Assembly (NCBI GenBank): GCA_963580285.1
Contig: OY757015.1
Coordinates: 130,962,217-131,026,216 of the forward strand
Direction of reading: 5' to 3'
DNA from: Lucinisca nassula
Lineage: Eukaryota > Mollusca > Bivalvia > Lucinida > Lucinidae
Length of the DNA: 64,000 bases
Shown: positions 54,705 through 64,000 of the stretch, piece after piece
Layout of the letters: the number at the start of each line of letters is the position of its first letter
Numbering within the stretch: the stretch's first letter is position 1
The notes under the pieces: model-generated
What the model was told of the DNA's origin: nothing
Databases searched by the model: none
What the model saw: the letters and a program-made list of their open reading frames with translations, nothing else
Program-made: the position numbers and the translations under genes

Positions 54705-55655
54705 GTTTGCAAAATTATTATTCCATCTTTTTGTAGCTGGAGGAAGTTTTTTATCAGGATGATTTTTTTGCGCTGAACCAGCATTTATTTAGTATAATTC
54801 GACCAAACTGACCTGAGACTGATGAACTCTATTAACCTAATTTCACACCCGACTTAATTATATATTTATCTTCGCCGTCTTCCGAAAAGGTCGTTGTTGT
54901 TATTCAATGCATAGAGGTCGGTAAATGGGTCGCGGCCAAGTGTAGGCCTATCGTACAGACTGATTATTGATCTTCGCCATTCTCAACAATCAAGACATGT
55001 AAAAGCATGTTTAGCGATCACTGCTGCTACCATCTGAATCTGTGTCGCTGTCATCAGTCAGGTTGATGACTAATGAGTCCATTTGTGCGTCGATATGATG
55101 GTCAATGTTCTTGCATTCTGCGATGTGGTTGTCAATATGCTCACATGTTCTACGCCATTTCTCTGGTCCTATCTGCTGAAACGCGTCCATCGTCAGTTAC
55201 AGGACGTCATCATATCTGAAATATTTCTATCACATCATGAAAACTCGCCTGTATGATCTTGACCCCCTGAAACTCCACTTTTATATATTAAAACTGGGGT
55301 TTACGGGTGTATACTTTATTTTTAATATCCATGCTCCAAAACATAGGTTGTGGGCACTCATTAGAAACGCCTCGTCGTGGCGGTTCTAACGAGTGTCCCC
55401 ATTTTTTTATCAGAAATATGAAAAATTGTATAAGTTTTTATCTGAAAGTTTTCAAAAGTTAGTGGTAAAATTTTAAATAGATATGAATAGACATAATTTC
55501 GTAATAAAACCCTTGGAGTTTTCTATATATATTTGACAAAATCGTATGTGTGCAGGGCTAGACGTCGAGGGCACAAGTTTCTATCAAAATTTTAATTGAA
55601 AATTTTATTTTATTTTAAACTGTACTATCTTGTATCAAAATATCGTCCAATTTTT
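54705..55655. other. Intron; palindromic repeat at 55290-55410
   Basis: Mostly unrecognised. 55290-55410 holds an inverted CATAGGTT-type repeat, with GGGCACTCATTAGAAACGCC and GGCGGTTCTAACGAGTGTCC forming a hairpin. Confidence 0.5.
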
Positions 55656-55693
55656 TTAGGAAGTGCAAAAATTTGTTTTGATATTTTCAATAA

Positions 55694-55696
<3 letters not shown>

Positions 55697-55736
<40 letters not shown>

Positions 55737-55749
55737 TGTGTGTGTGTGT
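55697..55749 (+). repeat. (GT)n microsatellite
   Basis: GT dinucleotide run with one GG interruption near 55729. Confidence 0.95.
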
Positions 55750-56117
55750 TTAAATGGCCAATGGTACAACATCAAAATTTGCCACTCCCACAACCTAGAA
55801 AGCAAAAGATCCATACCTTGCCGGAATGTGACATTCTTCTTAGCGACGATACCATTGACCTGACCCCATATCAGCTCTATGGCTTTGGAGTCCGGGTGGA
55901 AAGGCGGCAGTCTCAGCACCTCGTGATCGTGCTGGCGAATAACTGATCGACAACATACCCTAGTAGGGGTTTGTTCGCCCGAGGCAACTACAACAGCTGA
56001 GGGCTGCGTTCTTAACAGCTCCTGAAAAAAAATATTACATTACATTTAAAAAAATTACAAATTGGTTTGTTGGTAAGTGTTAATAATTTCAATAAAAATG
56101 GCACACATTTTAAGGTA

Positions 56118-56328
56118 TAGTGAAATTCCGCTATTAAGACCACCTTAAATTAAGACTTATTCTGCTTTAAAAAGCTTATTAAGTAGGCTGCAGTTATTCC
56201 TTCTTTTTGTTTTCTGCAAAGAGTGTCCTCTGGTCAGAGACCAGCTTTGGGACTGTTCAAAAGTGGTCTTATCTTAAAGACCACTTTTGAACAGTCCCAA
56301 AGGTGGTCTTAATAGCAGAAATTTACTG
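56118..56328. mobile_element. Tc1/mariner-type MITE in the transposase intron
   Basis: 211 bp flanked by TA (56116-56117 and 56329-56330). Terminal inverted repeats of 29 bp match at 25 positions; the inner part GCTATTAAGACCACCTT is identical at both ends. Internal perfect 26-bp inverted repeat 56245-56270 / 56277-56302 with a 6-nt loop. No coding capacity. On the minus strand it begins one base after the G of the intron's GT. Confidence 0.88.
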
Positions 56329-57148
56329 TACCTGAATATCTGCTTTCCTGGTGTTGAAGGTGGGAAACTTGTCTGTGCGCATAGATTAGCAGGAGGCCTT
56401 GTCCATCACAATTGCGCTTGGCTGATCGAGAGTGGGAAGAAGCATCTCAAGCAACCATTTTGTAAAGTTCTTCCCGCCCATCTCGCTGTGGTAATCGCCT
56501 GAGCTGGACTGGGCCTTATAGACTTGCAGTGCCCCCGGAACGAATCCCCGTTTACTTCCAGCATTGATAACAATGATGCGCTGGTCCGTGTTAAGAGGGG
56601 GAGTAACACCTGGTGTGTTGTCTCCCTGCCAACAGCTTTTATTAGTATAGACAGTGTCTATCCATGTTTCACCAATATAAACTAATTCCAAGCCACTGTC
56701 CTCAAATTCTTTCTTTTTCTGGTAGAAGGAAAGTCTCTGTGCTATGACATGTGGTCGTCCTATATGCACCTTCCTGTTGTTTACAACGGTTCGTAGGGTG
56801 CTCACACTACCCGGAAACTGAATATCATCCTTTAGGAGACAATGTAGTGTCTTTAGTATTGGGAGCTTCTTTTTCACAGTATAAAATCTGAAATTTTATT
56901 TCTTATAACAGATTTGTCAAAATCATCAACTGGTTTCTCTCTTTGATCGTATGGGTGATGACAAATTTTCCCGTCTGTGCTTTTTCTCGTCTGATACGTG
57001 CAACTCTAGCACGACTAACACCGGTCACCTCTGCTGTTTTATCCAAAAAAAAAAACACCAGTTAGTTCCTTTGATAACCATTCTGACGTTTTGTATATCA
57101 TTTCTTTTGCACCAGACCCGAAATTTGACCCTTACCTTTGGCTGCCAT

Positions 57149-58035
57149 CTTCGGACACTGACTTATTTGACATGTATATACCCCACATTGCTTGCCTTGA
57201 AGCATTCAAAAGCATGAAACATGAGAGTTTCATGTTTCCCAACATCAATGAATAAAATTTAAATTTCCTTCATAAAAAACTATCCGCTTACCTAAGGCTC
57301 GAACTCACATTCTCATACCCGATTGTTTGTAGATATCCACAGTCCGCCGTTATTCAGTCGGTCTCAATGCGCTACAAATTTTACAAGTTGCGAGTTAAAC
57401 ATATTTGTATTATGTAGCTGAGAGCGGTTTCCGTAAAATATCAAAAGATATCGAAACTTCACGAGTACTTTATATTTATCTGTCTTGACTAATTTATTCT
57501 TTGCATATAGGTCAGTCTCATGTCAAATTGTTCGCACTATAATAAGTGATTTTAAGTAAATAGTATGATTATGTTACAGCACAATACAGTTTGACACAAA
57601 ACTTTTAAAACCTCGCTGCCGTGACAAAAATACGTAAAAATATTAACATTTTACACTCGTATTTAAACAGTCGGTGTATATATGTTATACATGTACGTTT
57701 GAAAATACTTTTGCAGCAAGAACAGTAGTTTAGCCCACCAGAGCCGAAGGCTCCGGGGGAGCTTATAGTACAGGCAGTTGTCCGTCGTCGTCGTCTGCGT
57801 CGTCAACATATTCTTCTCTGATCTGGGCCAGTTTAAAACAAATTACACGTGGAGCCTCTATGGGAACGTTTTTTTCGTAAGGACTGAGTTACATGACCAA
57901 TATGGCCAACATGCTCATATATTTTGAAAACCTTTAAAGACTTCTTCTCAGGAACAGAACGGCCAATGACCTTGAAACTTGGTATGCAGCATCGGGGAAT
58001 CGTCTCCTACCAAGTTTATTCAAATGATGACCTTT
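57149..58035. other. Intron; GGGGAGCTTA/GTCGTC element start
   Basis: 57290-57370 (-) looks like a degraded tRNA-like head. From 57730, TTTAGCCCACCAGAGCCGAA, GGGGAGCTTATAGTACAG and GTCCGTCGTCGTCGTC mark the start of a dispersed element, followed by one ~150-bp unit (AACGGCCAATGACCTTGAAA) cut by Penelope copy D. Confidence 0.55.
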
Positions 58036-58869
58036 GGTATTCCGATGGGTACTAATTGCGCACCTCTTGTGGCTGATCTGTTCTTGTATTGTTATGAAAG
58101 AGACTTCATTTTGTCGCTTTCCATTGATAACCAATCTGAAATTATTGAAGCTTTTAGCTCTACTTCTAGATATTTAGATGACTTATTAAATATTGATAAT
58201 ACCTATTTTGATGGTTTGATCAGTCAGATTTACCCCCTAGAACTTCAGTTAAATAAAGCAAATTCTTCTGATACCGAGGCCCCGTTTTTGGATTTACATC
58301 TATCTATTGTAGATGGATCTGTTTCGTGCAAAATTTATGATAAACGCGATGACTTTGATTTTGAGATTGTAAATTTTCCTTTTCTTGATGGTGATGTTCC
58401 TCGTGCGCCATCCTATGGCGTTTATATTTCGCAATTAATTCGATTTGCTAGAGTGTGTAGTCATGTAACTGACTTCAACACTCGTAATAAATTATTAACG
58501 GCTAAACTCCTTAATCAGGGTTATCGGTACCATAAACTACGCAAAGCCTTTTCAAAATTTTATAGAGGCCATTCTGATTTAATTTCAAAATTCAATATTG
58601 GACTTAAATCTCTTCTGCAACAAGGTCTATCGGAACCCGAATTTTATGGTGACTTAGTATATAAATTCAGAAAAATATATAACCGCAATGACTTCAGCAC
58701 CCAATTTCGTAAAATCATTCTTCGATATAAAAAGATTGGGTACAACATGGATATTATACGACAGACTGCATGCATGGTAGTTAACCCAATCACGGTTGGC
58801 AACTTTGCTTCCCTCTTTAATTGCACGCCGGTGGGTCAGGCCTCAGATTCTATGACGGCTCCAACGTAA
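58036..58869 (+). CDS. Penelope-like RT, copy D, open from GIPMG to stop
   Basis: 278 codons with GIPMGTNCAP, RYLDDLLNI, FLDLHL and the C-terminus TACMVVNPITVGNFASLF to SDSMTAPT, no lesion. Differs from copy A at a handful of residues (for example R to G in FYRGHSD). It lacks the fingers and first catalytic Asp because of truncation. Confidence 0.88.
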   Translation, partial: GIPMGTNCAPLVADLFLYCYERDFILSLSIDNQSEIIEAFSSTSRYLDDLLNIDNTYFDGLISQIYPLELQLNKANSSDTEAPFLDLHLSIVDGSVSCKIYDKRDDFDFEIVNFPFLDGDVPRAPSYGVYISQLIRFARVCSHVTDFNTRNKLLTAKLLNQGYRYHKLRKAFSKFYRGHSDLISKFNIGLKSLLQQGLSEPEFYGDLVYKFRKIYNRNDFSTQFRKIILRYKKIGYNMDIIRQTACMVVNPITVGNFASLFNCTPVGQASDSMTAPT

Positions 58870-59437
58870 AGGCTTATTGAAAATTAGAGAGATAACGTTG
58901 GTTGGTGCCTGGTGCTCTGTCTCTGGTCGGGATCATCGAAGTCTAACTGTTGGTTTTCTTTTGCTCCAGCATTTCAGTGGTTTCTTGCTGTCGAGTCCTC
59001 ACCGTTGCCTCACCTCTGTGGTTCTTTGATTTTTGTGTTCACGGAGATGTTGCACTGATGAGTTAGGAGGCCTTCATGCGGACTGAACAAATTATTTGTC
59101 TGAATCGCGACGGAAGTAAGGACGAGGATTGTGGCCACGTAAAACCGATTTAAGCCCCCCAGTGGAAATCTTCCACTGACCATTCCAAGGCGGCTCTTCT
59201 GTGGCGATTTATTTATGTTGTTGTTTGTTACTTACTGTGTGTATCACTTGTGTCTTTTGGTTTTGGATGGCCATATGGCCATTTTTGTGGGAAAGTAACT
59301 GTCCTTATGGCCTTCCTTTGTTTAGGTTTCCATAATGGTCTGGTCGCCTAATGTTTGTATTTCTTTCCCTTTGGTGTCTTCGATGGGTGGAGTAAGTTAA
59401 TTGTATCAATTCCTGATCTTTGTTTTACTTCTACTTT
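58036..59437 (+). mobile_element. Penelope-like element, copy D (5'-truncated)
   Basis: Starts at GGTATTCCGATGGG within the RT and ends CTACTTT. Flanks TGACCTTT (left) and TGACCTG (right) may be a 6-bp target duplication. Tail type as in copy B. Confidence 0.9.
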
Positions 59438-60412
59438 GACCTGTTTTATGTCAGGGTCAAATTTGCTCATTTAGATATTTGTACATGTATGTCAAGAGCC
59501 AAAACAGTGGATTTTCTGATTGCATGGTAGCCGGTGGCATCCGAAAGAACATGTGCAATAAGCTGAATGGAAGTTTACCAATTTCAAAGGTCAAGGTCAT
59601 TCACTGACCTTTGTCCTGTATGGCTCAGATTCAGTGCTGATGCTTCTCCTTCTCATCCGAGGTTAGCAAGCGGTTATCAGCTGTTGCTGAAGGGTACTTT
59701 GTCATGTCAGTGGCGCTCCAACAATGACTTAAGGCCTTGATTACATAGTATATTGTGGCACATGTGTGCAAAATTATTGTAAACGATGCGCTCTGAAAGC
59801 TAGTGACGTGTTCATGATGTGCGTCTTGCGCAATTGATACTGCACATGTTGTGCAATTTGTGGAGTTCATGACATTGACTTAACATTTTATTTTATTTCA
59901 TTTCCTTTTGTCTGGGAATGTTCCACTTGGGCTAAGACATGGTGCCGGATTTGGCCAGTCCTTCTTCATATAATACCCTCGTCGTAAGTGGGATATACTA
60001 GGAAATGTTTGTTACATACATGTCACAGTGATGTTTGTAGATATATTATATATCATTGAATAATAGTGAGGATTCAAACCTAATAAGATTTCCTCGGTGA
60101 TTTTGCCCCACAATCAGAAATCCACAAATAGGATAGTCGCACTCCGTTGTCGCGGCAGCACATATATTTGGCAAGAACATGGCAAAGCATATGTGTTATA
60201 CCCACCCATGCGACATTAACCACGCAACGGAACCTAGATTGACTGAGCAATAGATATTTACAAACTGTGCTTGTCTCAAGAATACTCAAAATTTATGCTC
60301 CCTCACAAAGCACTACTGAAATCAATTTGATGCTCATTATAACTGAGCTAAATACAATCTTAATCGTGTTCATCTCATCAGCAAAAGCAAGAGGTTATTG
60401 AGCAGACTTCGC
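59438..60412. other. Unrecognised intron sequence
   Basis: No domain, repeat family or splice-compatible exon recognised. Confidence 0.4.
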
Positions 60413-60995
60413 TCTAAGGCGGTTTTTCTGTCGCGGTTTATTTTTGTTATGGTTTGTCTTTGAGTTTGTGTATGGCATATATTATTTTTTGTTGTTGTTT
60501 TGGATAGCCAATTGGCCATTTTGTGGGAAAGTAACTGTCCTTTTGGCTTTCCGCTATTGACCAGTTTACCGTGTATTTTATAGCTAGAACGCCTCCATGC
60601 GGATCAATTTATTATTGTTATTTTGTCTGATACTGTACTGGAACTGAGTGCGAGGGTTGACATTTCATAAACTCCGGAGTTGAAGCCTCCCCGCCACCCA
60701 CCCCGTAGTTTTACTACTGACCGTCCCAAGGCGGTCGCTCTTTTGCAGTGTCTTATTTGAGATGTGGCCTTGTGCCGTTGGTTCATATTTCGTCCGTTCT
60801 TTGTGTGTGCCTCCGTGTCAGTTTCTGAAGATGACTTGAGACAGCTGCGTTCTTGGATTGTGGCCTTCCGGAGTCACATTTTCTTACTAACTAGTTCCAT
60901 TAGGTTCTAGTTATTTAATATTTGTGTTTCTTTCCCTTTGGTGTCTCCGATGGGAGGTTCGGCTTAATTGTATCGATTCCTGATCGTTGCTTTCT
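60413..60995 (+). repeat. Diverged tails, including a second tail subfamily
   Basis: 60413-60560 is an old tail piece (AAGGCGGTTTTTCTGTCGCG, GGAAAGTAACTGTCC). 60590-60995 is a variant tail with GCCTCCATGCGGATCA, CCGTCCCAAGGCGGTCGC, GTGTGCCTCCGTGTCA and the usual end CTTTCCCTTTGGTGTCTC, TCGATTCCTGATCG. The variant recurs inverted at 61375-61720 and in part at 44510. Confidence 0.65.
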
Positions 60996-61374
60996 GATCA
61001 CTTGCGCATTTGCACTTTCTGATCACTCGCCAATTACAGAACACAGTTCAGTTTCAGACCCTTCTCCGTGACAAAGCTTATGAATAACTGTTCATTAATT
61101 CCACCTGAAGCTCATTCTATCACTGAGCCGGCCCACACTGTGAGCATAAAAAGCTCAAAACCTGTTACTGTCGTATTCAGTAGCCGTAACATTACAACTG
61201 ACTTTGCGACGTCGAGGACGTCATTTACGCCGCTTCGACCGCATCAATAAGTGACGACCAAATACACGAACTAGTCAATCTACATATTAAATTGTCCTCG
61301 ATGCGGTGCGTGCAATAAAACAAATCTACGACAATGTATGCTGGGCAGATTTCTAAATATAATTGAAAAGTAGA

Positions 61375-61850
61375 AAAGAAGGCAATAATTAGGAATCAAT
61401 ACAATTAACCGAAATCGTTTAAATCGTGGTTGAAATCGTTACAAATAATGAAAACTAGTAAGAAAAGGTCACACAGTCTAAAAACGCAGCCGTCTCAAGT
61501 CACATATAGAAAGTGACACGGAGGCACACATAAATAAGACACTGCAAAAGAATGACCGCCCGGTATGTATGGGGACGGTGGGGGGCTTCAACTCCGAAGT
61601 TTATGAAAGTTCAGTCCTCGCCCTCAGTTTCAGTTAAGTATCAAACAAAATAACACTGACACATTGATCCGCATGGAGGTTTCCTAGCTCAACAGCGAGT
61701 CATGATAAAATACATGGTAAAACGGTTATGTACAGGTTTATATTGTCATGAATCAGGGTTGAGGACACAACAGCAATCCGACGTCAGAGCAGAAGAAAAC
61801 CATCAGTTAGATCACGGAGGGTCGAACCCAGGATATATCCGCCCAACCTA
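61375..61850 (-). repeat. Variant tail, inverted
   Basis: Minus-strand copy of the 60590 variant (GGCAATAATTAGGAATCAAT, TGACACGGAGGCACACA, TTGATCCGCATGGAGG). It forms an inverted pair with 60590-60995 around 61000-61370, which holds a 60-codon frame I cannot assign. Confidence 0.65.
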
Positions 61851-62916
61851 TTGATGTTTTACAACCTTATACTTCCTACTGACACCATGAATATGCTTCT
61901 AGCACCATTTCATAGTCAAAGTTACCTCGTTAGGCTTTAGTCTAACAGTTTGCCCTGGATCGACTTGTCTGTTAAAATTTTACGTCCCCCAACATCTACG
62001 GTCATACAGAGACGGGACTTTCGAAGAACCGAAAGGCAACGGGAATCCCTGAATCGAACACAAGACCAGTGGTTATTAAGCATGTAGCTCAGTCAGTACA
62101 GAACAGGCTTCAGAAAGTTAGGGTTTACAATCAAGAGGAACTCACACCAACAAATGATAAAACCATGTAAACATATTCATATATTCGAAATTAATACAGA
62201 AATTTTACATGCTGTGAGAGACTCAGCATTCTGATATCGACTTCTTACGCTGGACACACTAGCATGTACTCGTGTACCAACTTGACTACTGCTGACATCC
62301 CAACATATTTTAATATATCTATATCTGGTGGCCGTACATGAAAATCATGCACGCACATTCTAGCACTTGAAAAATGAACTGACTGTAGATGCAGGCCAAA
62401 ATTATAGTCATACAGCAAAATAAGTAGAACAGGGATTTCTACTAAAACTGGGTTTCCCTTGAAGGAGATAGATCAATATTTCATGGGAATCCATGGTATA
62501 ACATGTCATCGATATATCACAACGGATAATATATTTTCCGCGTTAAAATATATACGACACTATTTGACGACTGGCGCCTTTTTTTAAAATACTTGAACAA
62601 TAGGCATATGGCTGCCTACTGTAGGTTGAATAACACCCTGTAGGGTGAATAACACCCTGCATAAGAAAACATCGCACCAAAATCATTCGATAATCGCACG
62701 ATTTCAAATATCTGGCTTTACCTTATACATGTATCTTAAAATAATTTAGTTGCGCTGGCTTTACTTCTATAATATCTTCTAAAATATTATAGTTGCGCAA
62801 GCTTCAACATTCATCATCTCGTAACACTACATATGCATCGACGTTACAGCAATCCTTCAAATTGCTGCTATCAATTTCTTGACAAGTACACAGTTAATTA
62901 TTTAAATCTGTTTCAG
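61851..62916. other. Last intron in window; short local duplications
   Basis: Nothing recognised except two short tandem duplications: GGTTGAATAACACCCTGTAG / GGGTGAATAACACCCTGCAT (62622-62662) and AGTTGCGC-GGCTTTAC units (62700-62800). Ends with AAATCTGTTTCAG, the exon f acceptor. Confidence 0.5.
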
Positions 62917-63034
62917 ACTGCCCCGTCGCACCAGCTCCAGAACAGGAAGACAATAAGTTATGGATTATCGGCGTGGTATTGGGTGTACTTGTTTGTGTGG
63001 TTGGGATCATCGTTATAATATACATGTTTAAGAG
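62917..63034 (+). CDS. VWDE-like gene, exon f (transmembrane helix)
   Basis: 118 nt entering in phase 1 and leaving in phase 2 before GTACAG. The peptide CPVAPAPEQEDNKLW is a short extracellular stem, followed by IIGVVLGVLVCVVGIIVIIY, a clear transmembrane helix, then MFKR as the stop-transfer signal. The cytoplasmic tail must be in an exon beyond the window. The exact phase match to exon e supports the join. Confidence 0.85.
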
Positions 63035-63092
63035 GTACAGCCTTCTCGATGATATCCATTTAAAACAAAAAGTGTAGGCAATGATCAATAGG

Positions 63093-63237
63093 GGGCCACG
63101 TGTGAGACGCCAAGTTCTGCAACGGAAGGTCAGGTGGTTTTTCTCCGGGTACTCCGGTTTTCGCCCACCTCTGATTAACGATCGGCTCGATATGAGTGAA
63201 ATAATCTTGAAAGCGCCGTAAAACCCAAACCAAAAAA
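63093..63237 (+). mobile_element. SINE body fragment
   Basis: GTGAGACGCCAAGTTCTGCA, CTCCGGTTTTCGCCCACCTC, AACGATCGGCTCGATATGAG, TCTTGAAAGCGCCGTAAAAC and an A-rich end. Same body as the SINE at 30643-30869, which lacks the last 40 bp seen here. Confidence 0.75.
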
Positions 63238-63335
63238 AATGATCAATAGGCGATACAATCACGTTACCACCCAACACAACAAAGGACAAAAAGAACAATA
63301 AGGCAACGGCACCGTAAGGAACACATCACAGGTAG

Positions 63336-63886
63336 AAACCAGTAGTGAAGGCAATGATCAGGAATATATACAATTAGCCCACACCTCCCATCCGAGACTA
63401 CAAAGGGACAGAAACACAAACATGAAATAACTAAACACTAATGGAAACATCACTAGCGGAAAGCCAAAAGGACAGTCACTTTCCCACAAAATCGCCAATT
63501 TGCTATTCAAAACAAAACGATATAAGCGATACACACATTCAAAGACGAACTATAACAAAATAACCGCAACAGAAGAAAGCTTTCGAACGGTCAGTGAAAA
63601 AAAACTTCAGTGTGTGTGTGTGGGGGGGGGGGGCTTTAATCGATTTTACGCGTCCATAATCATCTCCCTTACTTCCGTCGCTATTTAGACAAATAATTTT
63701 CTCAGTCCGCTAGAAGGGTTCCTAGCCCATCAGTGCAACATCTCCGAAAACACAAAAATCAAACAACCACAGAGACGAAACACCGGCGAGGACTCGACAG
63801 CAAGAAATAACTGAAACGATGGAGCGAACGAAAATTAACAGAAAGACTCCGATGGGCCCGACCGGTGACAGAGCATCAGGTACAAA
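63336..63886 (-). repeat. Old Penelope tail, nearly complete
   Basis: Minus-strand tail from GTAGTGAAGGCAATGATCAG through TTTCGAACGGTCAGTG to GACAGAGCATCAGG. Contains (GT)n-(G)n at 63611-63631. Confidence 0.85.
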
Positions 63887-64000
63887 ACAAAGCCAAAAGG
63901 TCAGTCTTTTTCATTAAATGGCGAAAAGGTTGTCGAAGATAAAAACATTACAAGTATCTATTTTCTTCTTTTTTATTTATTGTATTTTTGTTGTTGTTGT

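Larger units (their letters stand above)
55690..57148 (-). pseudogene. DDE (IS630/Tc1-like) transposase, two exons, decayed
   Basis: Minus strand from ATG at 57148 (MAAKGKGQISGLVQKK). A helix-turn-helix follows with DKTAEVTGVSRARVARIRRE, then after frameshifts VDDFDKSVIRNKISDF and VKKKLPILKTLHCLL. Catalytic region: YIGETWIDT (the family's usual DET has its Asp changed to Gly), SGDYHSEMGGKNFTKWLLEM, IVMDKASC, and after the intron EVLRLPPFHPDSKAIELIWG with the final Glu. A TAA follows KASC. An intron (56022-56331) has CAG|GTACAG and TTTTTTTTCAG|GAG borders and keeps frame (TRKADIQ-ELLRTQP). At least three frameshifts and one stop make it inactive. The C-terminus runs into a (GT)n tract. Confidence 0.82.
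3869..63034 (+). other. VWDE-like host gene locus (six internal exons in window)
   Basis: Six exons with GT/AG borders join in compatible phases: 0/0, 0/1, 1/0, 0/0, 0/1 and 1/2. The joined product has C8-like cysteines, an EGF-like module (CPNECSGNGVCING then TCQCNVGFTDPDC), a domain with the phrases AEVKCPL and SISNDGVNFGD, a cysteine segment (GRCFVDGANSGCEVC), and a transmembrane helix. This order is that of VWDE-type proteins (vWD plus EGF, type I membrane or secreted), a family that I recall as expanded in molluscs. Mean intron length is over 11 kb because of transposon load. The start and the cytoplasmic end are outside the window. Family assignment is from remembered domain order, not a search. 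Confidence 0.72.

Noticed and set aside
55596..55946. Frame with a run of alternating Val and Cys
   Set aside because: Translation of the (GT)n microsatellite on the strand opposite the transposase remnant.
61068..61250. 60-codon frame between inverted variant tails, considered as a host exon
   Set aside because: Exons e and f already join in phase 1/1; no acceptor-donor pair gives a compatible insert and no domain is recognisable.

Overview
Kind of organism. This is intron-rich, AT-rich animal nuclear DNA, almost certainly from a bivalve mollusc. The evidence is split eukaryotic exons with good splice sites, animal-type retrotransposons (Penelope-like, I-clade LINE, tRNA-derived SINEs), and nucleosome-length tandem repeats flanked by GTCCGTCCGTCC/GGACGGACGG tracts, a style I associate with bivalve genomes. 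A heterodont clam or mussel (Dreissena-like or Mya-like) is my guess from remembered repeat style; the window does not prove the species.

The one host gene. Six exons on the + strand (3869-4018, 29829-30102, 42214-42404, 46269-46541, 54596-54704, 62917-63034) have compatible phases. Together they encode a piece of a secreted/transmembrane protein resembling VWDE (von Willebrand factor D and EGF domain-containing). In order these are the cysteine-rich C8-like end of a vWD module, an EGF-like module split across an intron, a beta-rich/cysteine region, and a transmembrane helix close to the C-terminus. Both ends of the gene lie outside the window. Everything else is intron, and nearly all recognisable intron sequence is transposon.

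Layout. 1-2323: a Penelope-like element (copy A) with a near-intact reverse transcriptase. 3869-4018: first host exon. 6617-7298: 3' fragment of the same family. 7380-15005: an old 3' tail of that family split by a 7.1 kb I-clade LINE (minus strand), itself invaded by two Penelope-like tails and three SINEs. 15363-19000: older Penelope fragment, GCCAGAGC-type tandem repeats and old tails. 19690-22456: a mariner remnant and Penelope copy B. 23598-29330: a full-length I-clade LINE with a perfect 13-bp target duplication. 29829-30102: host exon. 30643-32644: SINE and a long-TIR DNA element with an 8-bp duplication. 33020-41730: four kinds of 150-166 bp tandem repeats, including a large inverted pair of 166-bp arrays. 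42214-46541: two host exons and more repeats. 47143-50052: tail self-insertion, Penelope fragments G and C. 50130-53500: degenerate tandem repeat. 54596: host exon. 55690-57148: a decayed intron-bearing DDE transposase with a MITE in its splice donor. 58036-59437: Penelope copy D. 62917-63034: host transmembrane exon. 63093-63886: SINE body and another tail.

Main points of interest. (1) Two different copies of the Penelope-like element carry an in-frame TGA exactly where a cysteine (or Trp) codon is expected, with the frame otherwise open. This fits the multiple-selenocysteine Naiad elements described from clams, but decay is an alternative. (2) A 211-bp MITE inserted in the TA that forms part of the 5' splice site (G-TA) of a transposase intron. 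(3) Insertion junctions of the Penelope tail repeatedly share CTT(T) with the element's 3' end. (4) Four unrelated-looking repeat units share a 150-166 bp period and the same GGACGG/GTCCGT and hairpin-type termini.
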